Assembly (NCBI RefSeq): GCF_011075055.1
Contig: NC_058153.1
Span: 496,001 to 560,000 of the forward strand
Length of the DNA: 64,000 nt
Direction of reading: 5' to 3'
Origin: Mangifera indica
Lineage: Eukaryota > Streptophyta > Magnoliopsida > Sapindales > Anacardiaceae
A program made the translations under genes and the position numbers. The notes beneath the pieces are model-generated. The model ran no database searches. It was not told where the DNA came from and saw nothing but the letters and a program-made list of their open reading frames with translations. Positions 30,517 to 42,060 of this stretch are shown here, piece after piece; position 1 is the stretch's first letter; each line of letters opens with the position of its first letter.

Positions 30517-33500
30517 CTACGGGCGAAGCTTTCTTAGTAACCACTTTTTTCGCAGCGTAAAATCCAACGCCAAGAACATCTTCGCTTTTCTTTCATCTTC
30601 TAAGAGATCACAAGCATCCAGCAATAGCTCATCATCTATATCCGGTATAGCTTGAAGTGCGCTGATAGCAGTTTCTATTGCTATGTGATTCTTATTCTCT
30701 TTCTTGCTAATTAATGATGTGGCTACATCACCCATCTCAGAAACACCATTCTGCATCTCCTTGCCGGTTTTCTGCACTTTGTTTGACCGTCCAGGGACTG
30801 ACAGTGTTGACAATGGCCGCTTTCTATGTTGATCAAGTATTAGATCATCTTCAACCCAATTTTGTAATTCTCCAGAGATTCCTTGTATCTCTAACTCAAG
30901 TGTTTCATTATGAGGCTCAACTCCCATATCCTGCACTTCTTGTCCTCCATTAAACACTTCATTCCCATAAATCTTGCATAAATCCCCAAAATTGCCCAAG
31001 AACTTGTTTCTGTAGGAGATTGCATTTGGATATTCCTGCAATATTGGACACACAAACACTCAACAAACTGATAGAAGGAACAACACATATTGAATTTAGA
31101 AAAATGACTGTTAGGACCTAGGGGGACCCTTCTCCTAATTTTGGAGGGGAGAGTTCATCATATAAAGAAAGTCGGGCTTATCAAAAGGGGAAGGAAGAAA
31201 AAAAACATGCTTTAGCCAGCTATTGGCTGTGGGCAGCCTGAGGACTTACGAGGAAGGATTCCAGTGCCTTGAGAGGACCCAGCTCTTCAAATTGCCAGTT
31301 TAATGTTATAAATCCCCTTTTATCAATAAAATCATCTCTGTTTTCTGATTTGTTTGTGCTTTCGGTTGTTTTGGTTGAATAATTGGTACATATGCAGGAA
31401 GGTAAGACTCAATAGAATGTGGTTATAATTAACAAAACTCTGGACAATGATATAATTAACACACCTTGATATAAGTTTCCCAGACAATGTCATCACCGAT
31501 TACCATTTGTTGAGTTTCATCCCAGGAAAACCCACTATGCTGGAGAAGGTTGCAGATGTCTTCATGCTGTTTCATCAGGCAGAAGCACTGATTTTCCAGA
31601 ATGTATTTGTCAAAGTGAAGTCCAAATTTTGTATTGAATGCTTCAACTATGTGATCCCATGATTGCTCATTAAAACTGTGATTAATCTTATTGCCTTCAT
31701 TCCACTGCTCCAACAAAAGGTCAATAAAATATTGTTCCATTGGTGGTGTCCATCCAGTTTCAAAAGGGTTGATACTTGTAATGAGATCGTCATTTTTTTC
31801 AAAAACTGCAAATTAACAAAATTTTGAATATGTATAAATATTCATCTAAACATTAAATCACTTCCCAATTAACAACACTCTACCTCTGTCCATGACCAAG
31901 AATCATGTTGAAGTCCTAAAATATGTGATTTAACAAAGGATCAATGTAACTGTAAAGAAGATTCAAATTCATCGAACCAAATTCAACATCTGATTCTTTT
32001 GCCACAGATAAGAAATTATCCAATCAAATTATCACAAGTTAAACAGAATATTTACCAGTCATCAGAACAGGAATTTCGCAGTTGGAGTCAATAGTTTGAG
32101 CCAAACGATTGTATCTACCATCATAGATTTCTTCTCCAAATATAACACAAAGTTTAAGATAACTTGGCACTGTTTTTACTCTATATGATCGAGCATCGGG
32201 ATGTTCCTGCATGTGCAATACGTAAGAAACAGTGCAACAGTAATTCTTATATTCCAATTAAAATAAAGAGCAACACACCTTAATATAAGCATCCCAAATA
32301 TGATCTTCAGCAGTTACCATATCTCGTGTCTCATCCCATGAGAACCCACTGTGCTGAAGAAGATTCTTTATTTCATTGTACAGCCTCCTCAAATGTTTGT
32401 ATCGATTCTTCAAGACATCTTTGTCGTGATGAGAACGGAATTTCTCATTGAAGGCTGTAATCATGTCATTCCAAGCCTGACTTATGAAAGTCTGGCCAAG
32501 CTTGTTTCCTCTGTCCACCTGTTCTAGTAATAAGTCAATGAGATAACGATCCATGGGCGGTGTCCAGTATGTTCTTGTTCGATCATTAACATTAGGGGTT
32601 TGGCTCCCTTTTCCTTCACCTACAGACACTAAAACCTGCTTGTAAGAGTAACTTATTTTGCAACATGACATCGTGGGCAAAAGATTGTGGACCAAATTAT
32701 AGATCCTACAACAATTTCAAACAGAAGTAAACAAAACTAGTGAAGGTTAACAGTACTCACCAGCCTTTATTCCCACATTGCAAATCTCCAGCTCATTGTC
32801 CTGATGCAAATGACTGCTAATTTCATTGTCAACCGTGTCCCCGTATATAAGAGCCAAATCAATGTAGTTTGGCAAGGTTTTCATCCTGTACGCCCTCGCA
32901 TGCGGATGTGCCTACGTTCAACTTATGTATATGCTCATTATCAAAGGAAAATATTTAAAAAAATAAAAGAATGACAAAGTTTTTAGGCCTGTGTACCTTG
33001 ATATAAGCATCCCAAACAGAATCGTTGGCTGCAAGCATTTGTTGTGTTTCATCCCAAGAAAAGCCATCCTGTTTCAGAAGAACCTTCACATCACTAAAAT
33101 ACTTCCACAATTTCTTGTATCGATGTCTTAAAACTCTTTTCCCATGTTGTGCACCAAATTTTGCATTGAACAAAACAAGCATATCTGTCCAGGCTTGTTT
33201 GCTGAATGTATTATCAGTCTTATTGCCTTTTCCAACTTGGTCCAACAGAAGCTCAATGAAATATTGGTCCATAGCTACTGTCCACTCTGTCCTTGAACGC
33301 TCGTTACTTATTGGGCCAAGGCTGCTCATTCCATCACCTATCGATTGATGAATATAATACAGGTGTTAACTATACTGAAAATAGTCCACCTCTTCCACTA
33401 ATGCACCGAAAAATTAAATATCACAAGCAGTGAAGACTCATTCCTATTGCAGACAACTCATAAAAAATTTTATGCTACGTGATATTTTCACCAGGGCCCA

Positions 33501-34464
33501 CAGGCTGCAATTACTTTGGTGATTGTTTCAAGTAAATCACAGCAAACTGAGCAGATAACATATTTCTAGCTTGACAATAGATTCTGGCTACCAGAAGAAA
33601 GTGGGCCAAAGAAGTGGCATCAGGACCATTTACAATTTTGAAAATTTAAGCAGCCTGGGCAATATCATTGAGTATGCTTCCTGATCTGGTCAGACATTAG
33701 CACGGTAAGGAAACTCACATCTTTTTCCTTCAATTATTTGTTCAATTAATTTTTTTGATTCTCAATCCTCATGATTAAAAGGTTTATTAAAATATTTAAA
33801 AAACAGCAACGACTAGATTATAAAGAAAGAATGCTGACGAATTGATTTTTATGTCCAGATGAATTCAACAATGTCCAAAATAATTCATTAACAGAAAAAG
33901 ATACACACCCATATTTATTCCTTGGACTTCATCATCGAAGTCTAGATCATGACTTGATAGGCTGTATCTTCCATCAGCAGTTGTATACCCATATATCAAG
34001 CACAAATCAGTAAAATTGAGCAATGCTTTAGTCTTGTAGGATCGTGCATCTGGGTGAACCTGCATTTATACGTTATTTCACCAATATGGAATAAATATTT
34101 TCATGATATTTTGATAGAAAAGCAATGCAACCTTAATATACGCATTCCAGATACAATCATCGGCAACCACCATTTGCCGATTTTCATCCCAAGAAAATCC
34201 AGCCTGATCAAGAAGATTTTTTACATCATTGAATTGCTTCCACAAATTTGTATACCGACTTTTTAAGACATCTTTGTCATACTGAGATCCAAATTTTGCA
34301 TTGAACATGGTAAGCATGTCAGTCCATGCCTGCTTATTGAATGTATGGCCTATTCTGTTTCCTCTGTGCATCTGCTCTAACATAAGATCAACAAAATACC
34401 GCTCCATTGTCGGTGTCCAGTAAGTCCTCGACCGATCATTGGTTGCTGACATCTGACTAGCCAT
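30517..34464 (-). CDS. Four-module Myb/SANT-like DNA-binding protein (At2g24960/LIMYB type)
   Basis: Eight exons join to 775 residues: 34464-34132, 34059-33909, 33337-32997, 32911-32761, 32619-32279, 32206-32056, 31805-31465 and 31035-30517. The protein is four repeats of a Myb/SANT-like (Myb_DNA-bind_3) domain, at about 12-111, 170-275, 334-439 and 500-603. Each has a W-T-P-x-M-(D/E)-x-Y start, a QAW(T/N)DM-type centre and the ending GFSWDE...WDAYIK. Each is followed by a short linker starting HPDARSYK or similar (AHPHARAY, EHPDARSY, EYPNAISY). The C-terminus (604-775) adds an acidic stretch and a helical tail ending RKKWLLRKLRP. Relatives bind DNA or act as nuclear regulators; the targets are unknown. 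The fourth repeat is the most diverged. Confidence 0.9.
31100..31390. mobile_element. Possible small insertion in intron 7 of the Myb/SANT gene
   Basis: Intron 7 is about 430 bp, while the introns at the same position in modules 1 to 3 are about 70-85 bp. The extra sequence is less AT-rich, opens TGTTAGGACCTAGG and has a TATAAATCCCC and CAATAAAATC pair resembling an LTR promoter/polyadenylation region. No target duplication was found, so a solo LTR is only a guess. Confidence 0.3.
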
Positions 34465-35530
34465 TCCTTCTCCTGTAAACTTCAAAACTCAATAACCAGC
34501 CTTTACTCTCCAAATCAATAATCTTCTACACAAATATAATATTCAAGCACAAAAAATTCATAAGAGTAATACACACAAAAAAGCTTCAAGTAAATGTTTT
34601 TTATCCACTAAACAAAAATAATTCTCATTAAATCACCAAAACAGTAAACCAAAACCCCATAAGAGTATTACATCAAACTAACCAATGCAACTTTACCCAT
34701 ATAAATATAAGAGCTTCCTATCAACAACACATTAAAAAACAAAGAAAATTCGAATTATTTATACTTAGCAATCCACACTAGTTAACCCTTGTTTACCTCA
34801 CTTAAAAAGTGTAAGAAAATAATCCATTATAATTGCAGAAGAATAAAATCATAAATATCTCACATCCAGTGTTGTAGGATCAATGGAGAGCTTCATGATG
34901 CGCTCTGAAACTCTTATAATCCCGCGGTGAAAATCTAGTACGTGGGTGACTAAATTTTGTACAAATCACGGCACAAAAACTTCTCCCTCAATTAATTGAA
35001 TACAGAGCTTAATATGAACGTGTTATTCCCAAATTAAAAAAAAAAAAAAACTATAGCTCTGTTCAAAGCTCCGCAGAGTTATATTATTAATTATCTGTCG
35101 TAAATTGTTACCAACCACTAAACAGTTATCTGAGCATTCACCAAGTAAATAGCCTTGCTAAGTGCACTCAGAGGTGCAAAGCATTAGGCCAAGCCCTAAA
35201 TGCAACAAGGTGGCAGTATAAGACTTCAATATGGCTATAGAAATAAGCCAAAATTCAGATAATAATAGCCGAAATTTCATAATTACAGTAGAATTTCAAG
35301 CCATTGATTCAATGCCGCAAAAAAATTGACCAAAAAAAAGCATAATTGAAAGCAAAATTAAAATTGAAATTGAACATAAATAAGAGAGAAAATGAAGAGA
35401 TTGAGTTAAGGAAAGTAATTGAAAGTAGAGAATGGTTAAAAATTTTTTACCTTTTTTCTTGATTAGCTGATGTTTGTACAGACAGAGAGAGAGAGTTTGG
35501 CGCGCAACAGAGATGGTGAGAAGAGTTTAA
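34465..35530 (-). promoter_or_regulatory. 5' leader of the Myb/SANT gene with a long UTR intron and an E2F-like site
   Basis: A 5'-UTR intron probably spans 35450-34473 (donor AAG|GTAAAA, acceptor TTTACAG). The leader just upstream is GA-rich. TTTGGCGCGC, the consensus for E2F factors, sits at 35496-35505 near the probable transcription start. This suggests cell-cycle-linked expression, which is inference. Confidence 0.5.
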
Positions 35531-36633
35531 CCCTAATCCGGAATAAGAGCCATTGCTGTTTGGTTACAGAGACAGTCTCTCTCTTTTATACACTTTTTTT
35601 TTTTTTTAACATTTAATCCTTTTTGGGCTAATAAATGATGTAGGCTGGTTCAGCTTTTGGCCCAATAAAGTCCAAATAATAAGTCCAAACCATTTAATTA
35701 AGTTGATAATATTTATTATATTTTCCAAATAAATACAAAATTTAGCTTATTATTATGCCATATTTTAGAAGCGGAATTTTACCATTATTTTAATTCTTTT
35801 TTAATTAAAAATATATAAACTTGAATATTTGCTTTACAAAAATAGGATTGGATTTGAATTCCAGCTCAGATAGAACAAGTCAAATTTTAATTAAAAACTG
35901 AATTTATTTTTACAAACGAATCGAGTTTAAATTGATTTAGATCAAATATAAAGTAAATTATTTTTAAGTCAAGTTCAAATTAACTCTTTTAAATTCGAAC
36001 CAATCTTAAATTGGACATTATTCAAATATGACTCAAATTGAATCCAACCCTATTTAAAAGTGAATAATACAATTTTTTTGCCAAAACATATTCAATTAAA
36101 ATATTTTAAAGTTATCCAACAAACACAACTATAAATATTTTTTTGTTTTGCTTTGAAAACAAAATGATTAGTTTGGTATATTCAATATTCAATAAAAATA
36201 GTGATAGTTTAGTCTATTAAATAAAAAATTTCGAAAGTTTGGTCTATTTAATAAAAAAATTCAAAAATTCAATTTCATCAATAGAAGAAAAAAGCAAAAT
36301 TCGATACATTCTATAAAAAAATATGTGATTGTTCAATACCATCAGATGTTGTCATTTCTACTATGATATCCAATTCTACAACTTAACTTACAATCAAAAT
36401 ATTATCTACTTTAAATACGAGGTAAACTAACTTTTAAAAATATACTTTAATAAAAGGCCAGTCGTTACATAGTATTAATAATTAATGTTAATAGCTTTGA
36501 TATCAGGTTGAATTTGAGAATAAATAAATGTATGGCTACTGAAGGGCCTAAAAAGAGGCTGCCTTGCAATTGTGTAATGTTTATAATTCAGATTCCTTTC
36601 AGTCTCAAGTAAATTTTTGCCGTCTTGTTCATG
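35531..36633. other. AT-rich spacer between Myb/SANT and FBT-B
   Basis: No gene is visible. From 35820 to 36060 there are degenerate TTTGAATT/AATTCGAG repeat words, and 36170-36370 repeats AGTTTGGTCTATT-like phrases. The end contains the FBT-B 3' UTR. Confidence 0.5.
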
Positions 36634-39600
36634 CTATCTACTATCATCATCAACACCATTAACAAGGGCTACCAGCTCAATATTCTCAGGTTCCTGATCG
36701 CTGTCGCAGGTGGCCTCTTCTGAACTTGGAACTTCATCAGGCAGGAAGGAGGAATCCGGATCACCTCTGGGCACCAAAAATATTATACAAAGTGGAGCAA
36801 GTCTTGATATGTTTCTGATTATAATTGCCAGCCATAAGTTGTCAAATTGGGACCTTGTGACCTTCAACACATGCAGCAGCAGGCCGCCTAGCCAGGACGA
36901 TGACAGGAGTCCAGCATTGTCAATGGACATAAGAAGAGCAAAGAAAGTTCCTTCAATGCCAGAGGGACAGAGCCTGGAACTGAGCACAAGGAGAGGCATC
37001 CACTTCATTTGGCCAACCATTCTTGAGACACCTTCATCAATGACAATGGCCACAAAGTCTGGAATGCCGAAAGCCAGGTTCAGCCGTAAAACCAGCATCA
37101 AATCCAGCATTCCGGATAAACCAGAAAGCAATTGAGCCCAGAATAGAATGTCTCGAAAAGGGTAATCCTTCAGAGAATTCTGATACAGTATTGCTGCCAA
37201 CATGGAGCCGACTGGACCAATAGAGAGTATGTATCCCACAGTTTCCTGCATTAAGCATGTAAGGCAAGTAATGATTTATCAGAGTTCCTGGAAATATTAG
37301 TCACCTACTAAGTGCAATTATAGAAGATGCAACTTACACCATGACTAATCCATAACTTCATACAGGTTTTAATGTGTAAGAATTATTTAGATTGACCATG
37401 GATTTTGTTGGAATTGGCAACCACTTTGTCTATAAAACGTTACATTGACGCATACAAGTTGCATTGTTTGGTAAGTGGGCGGGGCCCCAACCACTAAACT
37501 GGTAAGTTGTGTTTAACTACCCGCTACTTATCATGTAGCAAATAGTGTGCTACCCGCTACTTATTATGTAGCAAATAGGGTGCTATCCGCTAGATGCTAC
37601 CCTAGGGCTACAAACGATCCTAGCTCAAGTTTGGATTTTGAGCTAAGTTTGACTTTAATATTGGCTTGATTGTTAAGCTCGCGAGCTCACAGTTTGACTC
37701 ATGTAATGTATCAATAAGCCCTTAAAGTTTTAAATCTTGTACTTACACTATTAAAATCATATCTCTTAGCTTTGAATATAGGGGAATAAGTGATAAATAA
37801 AGTTATGGGGTTTAAATGTAATTTTTTAAAAATTAAAAGGTTAAATAAACTTTGAACCAAGATTGAGTCAGTTGTTTCTGTCTAAAGCTTAGGTTTGAGC
37901 TCGAGCTCAAACACTATATATATGTTAATATGTTGAGCTTGAGCCAAACATTACACAACTAACCTCATTTACACCCCTATCCACGCTAGTTGCTATTTAC
38001 GATTTCAATTTATCTCATGAAGAATCATTATTAGGATTTCCCTGATGAATAAGAATCTTAAAAATGTTTGGTTTACTAAAAAGATCCTAATCAGGTTTGG
38101 TTTAAGAATGATAATCCTAATATATAAAAATATATTATTCTTTTATATGTGTAATATCAATTTTGTGGCAAATATATTCATTGTAAGAAGAGGGAAGAAA
38201 ATATTGAATAATATTGATTCTATTGGACTAAACCCAGTTTTAAGCTAACCAAGATAATTTATGCGTCCTATTTTCTTTATTGTATGACTATTTGCTTTAT
38301 TGATCTCATTCACAATCTCTAATCCATTTTCTACATATATTATGCATGATCTCAAATTAATGTTCAGTTTTTGTTCACAGGTTAAAACATAATACCTGGG
38401 AGAAGGCTGGACCAGCTTCCGAGTCTGTATACCAATAGAACAATCCTTCATAGATATTCAAGCTCAATGTAAATGACAGATACATGTACAAACATGGCCT
38501 CCATACAAGTGGGAACTTTAATGTTGTCCACATAGCCTTTCCAGCATCAAGAAACTTCTGGTTCACCTGAGCCACAAACATAGAATTAATATATGAATGT
38601 ATTATCAAGTAAAAACAAGATGAAGTGATGACGGTTACCTGTTTGTAATTGAAGTCTGGTACTTGGGGCTCATTGAGCAGAATTCCAACTAGAAAGACAA
38701 GTCCATATGGAATTGTCATCAAGCCATAGACTCCCTGAAAGGGAAGATGAAAATATCTCCAAAGAGTGGAATAATCATATTACTACATGGATGAAAGAGG
38801 TACTTTTGTTAATGGTATTGAACTATTCTTTTTTTTTTATTGAGTGGACTAAACTTTGTTTTTTTTAATTAAAATGACTGAACTTTTCAATTTTATTATT
38901 GAAAGGACCAAACTTATATTCTGTCACACAAACACAAGTTTATCCTGTAAAATTGTTAAAAATTAATGACATGAAATTTTGTATTAATTCATAATTGTTG
39001 ACCAAGAAAATTTTTGGTTGACGCAGACAATTTCAGGGCTTCTATGAGGAAGAGCAACTGCAAGTCAAAAAAAATCCTAAGTTAACCCATTTCATAAATT
39101 TTTTTTCCATGAAGGCCACAAAATCCAAAAAGAATAAGCAAAACTCAATTGTTTAATGATTGAATTTTAGGAAAGAGTATAATTTAAGGTTTTGTAACTT
39201 GCAAATGTTACACATTAGTACACACTGTCAGCGTCAGCATTTTTAACAAAAATAATTACTACATCATTCATATTTGATGTTATTGGAAACCTAGTGATAG
39301 TTTGATCACTTCAATAAAAAGTTGTGAAAGTTTGCTCTCTTTAATAAGAAAATCTGATAGTAGAAAGAAAAAACAAAGTTTTATCTCTTCAATAAGGGAA
39401 AGTGATAGTTCAATGCTCTAAGAATTGTTATCTCTTTGTTAAAATCAAAAGAAAACAATTGATTTAAGAGATTCAGATAAAGTAGTCGAAACAGAAGCTA
39501 ACCTTAGGTCCTATTAGATGAACAAAAATGCCACTAATGGAGTAGCCCACAAGAGCCCCAATTGAAGCACATAGAGTACACAAGCTCTGCATATCAGATG

Positions 39601-40803
39601 CCAAAGAAGGATGACTAATGCTGTTCTGTGCAATACACGCATCAATCGTCACATCTGCTATGGCTACCCCAGTACTTCCTGCTGTTAATGACAACACAGC
39701 TAATGCAAGATGCAGATTTTGGAGTAATGACAGCACTAGCATAGAGATGACACCTAGAAAACCTGAAATTTACAGAGAAAGAAGTATCTGCTGAGCCAAT
39801 TCTATGAATCACAACACAACCCATCCAGTCTGCAAGGATACTAGCTAAATACAGGACAAGATCTATTATGCAATATAAGTTGTTGATGTTGTCTCAATTT
39901 TCATATAGCAGGTAAAAAAAATTCGCAAGGTATTGTTGTTTTGAACTTTGTTGGTCCCACGGTTTTTCCCTTAAAAGGCATCTTGCAAGGGGAAAAGAGA
40001 ATGAATTTATATATACTCAAGGCCCTTTGCCCTTGTTCAATGTGGGATTTTTAGCATCAACATCAACACGAGCCTCTAGTCTAAGGCTTAAGAAAGTAGT
40101 TGACATCATCACTATAATCGACACTACTATTGATGTTACATCAATTTGCAAATAGAAGGCTACTTAAAGCCGTAAGGTATTGTCTATTTTACTCTTTGTT
40201 GATCTCATGGTTTTGTCCTTCAAAAAGGCCTTACGAAGGAGAGGGAAACAACAGATTTATACTGACCTAATTCAATGTGTGATTTTTAGCATCAACATAA
40301 ATTAAATTTAAATCTATTAACATTGAAGTATGAAATCTCAATTTCCTAAGCTAAGATATTCTCAACTCAAGGAGAACAATAATTTAAAAATTACCAGCTA
40401 AGATGAAATAAGGGCGTCTTCTGTACCCATAAATAGGGAGAACATCAGTGAGAAGTCCCCAAAGAGGCTTGACAATCCAAGGAATTGAAGTGATTCCTGA
40501 ATAGACCTGAGACTCAGAAGGCTGCACCTTCTGAACATCCTTCATGTAATACTCAGTCCCAACACGAAAAAGAGCTCCACCTAATCCTTGGCTGATTCCA
40601 TAAACAACCACAACCCCAAACACAAAAGTCCAGTGCATTTCAGTGGCAAGCATTTTGATCCAATCAATTGGAATCCAAAAACATTCACAGCAGCTTCCTT
40701 TTGGGGGTTCATTTTCCTCTTTAGCCTCTACAGGGCCTTCCAGATTCATTTCCTCCCCCATAATATGCTTCCCTAACAGAAATCTAAAGAACCCAGTTCC
40801 CAA
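36634..40803 (-). CDS. Folate-biopterin transporter family membrane protein (paralogue B)
   Basis: Five exons join in frame: 40803-40395, 39753-39503, 38734-38639, 38566-38396 and 37245-36634. The product is 512 residues from the first ATG, or 498 from the Met at 40761 (MGEEMN), which looks equally good. Family signatures: [85 protein letters not shown] and FLVPRGD. About 12 membrane segments are expected. It has one more intron in the 5' half than paralogue A, but the 171-bp exon is the same length and phase. The C-terminus is acidic. It is inverted relative to A, with ERH, RRC1 and the Myb/SANT gene between them. The substrate (folate or pterin) is inferred from the family only. Confidence 0.9.
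37505..37600. repeat. Short tandem repeat in FBT-B intron 4
   Basis: The unit (G)CTAC(C)CGCTACTTATNATGTAG, followed by CAAATAG, is present about twice with a third degenerate partial copy, spaced roughly 44 bp. Confidence 0.6.
37603..37979. mobile_element. Small hAT-like element in FBT-B intron 4
   Basis: The left end TAGGGCTACAAACGATCC faces the right end CCTCATTTACACCCCTA, which is a partial inverse. The interior repeats GAGCTCGAG/CTCAAGTTTG words and is non-coding. It resembles the element in GPX intron 5. No clear target duplication. Confidence 0.45.
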
Positions 40804-42060
40804 AAATAAATCTTTCTAAATCCAGTATCTTCTACCTAAAGTCCTCACCATAAAAGAACTGAAAGCAGCTTCAATAAAAACTATGTGCTTCAACTACCAG
40901 TCACCTTGAAACTGAATAAAACTCCTCCAAAAACTGCATCTTTGACAGATAAAAGCAAACAGATAACCATCAACTCAGTTCAAAAAATCTGTGCTTTCTG
41001 ATCTTACTTTGAACACACCCAGTTGATGAACAAGACTGAAACTTCTTCCAAGTGATAATATACTATAATTGAGCTCTAAATGCTTCTCTGAAACTGATCT
41101 CAAAATACAAAAGCAGCGAGAGAAAGAAAGTTTCAATGCAGATCCAAAACACAATAGTTTCAAGGTAGGGGAAGAGTCTCTCTCTGTTACTTGGTTGACC
41201 AACCAGACTCTTAACCAAGTAGCCTCCTTGTCCAAATCCTCTTTCTTTTTTCTTTTTTTTTTTCCCAAATTAACGGCGAGGCTCACCAGATATGCCGAGA
41301 GCACCAATCAAAAGAGCTGAAGAGAAGTAGACCCAACATGGGTTGAATGTCGTACTCGTGTTAAGATTAGAGCAAGGTACCCACGTAAGGTTCACCCCAA
41401 AAAAAAAAAAAAATTCAAATACCACAATTTTCACTCCAAATCAAACTTAGTTGAGAAGAAAATTAACATCACAAGGATAAAATAGTATAATGTAGTGATT
41501 TCACTATCCAGATAAATTAGAAAAAATAATTTTTTCAGGTCTCACTTTTAACTTTTAATCATAATAGTTTGGCCATTAAAAAGTTAAAAAATTTACAATA
41601 AAATCTCTATAATAATGGTGAAAACTCTGGTTGTCATAATTTTCGATGAAAAAATGTATTTCATTGGTGAAGTTGTAGAATATATATTTCAATGGTGAAG
41701 TTGTATCCTATAATTTAAGTCGACGTAAACCTTAATTTGTAGTTAAATATTAAAAAATTTAAAAATATATAAGAAACCAACAATATTGAGATCAACACTT
41801 AGAATGAGTATGAAAGTCAAATCAATATAAAAAATGAGTCATCGAAAATATGAGTAATAACTAAGATTTGATGGATATCTAAGAAAAAAGGTTGTGAGGG
41901 TGAAAAAAATAATAATATTAATTAAAATTTGAATAATATGACGTTTTTTTTTTTTTTTAACCATTAATTCAGATTTGATTTTGCTGGAGAAAATATAATT
42001 TATGCATAAAAAAGATGGGAAAATGCTTTGGAACTAACCAACCATTGGATGGGAAAACGT
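40804..42060. promoter_or_regulatory. FBT-B upstream region
   Basis: The first 500 bp (to about 41320) is less AT-rich and probably holds the 5' leader, perhaps with a UTR intron. Beyond that is AT-rich DNA with poly-A tracts (41400-41413) and no gene. Confidence 0.4.

Noticed and set aside
36710..37135. A 141-codon plus-strand frame
   Set aside because: Antisense shadow of the last exon of FBT paralogue B.
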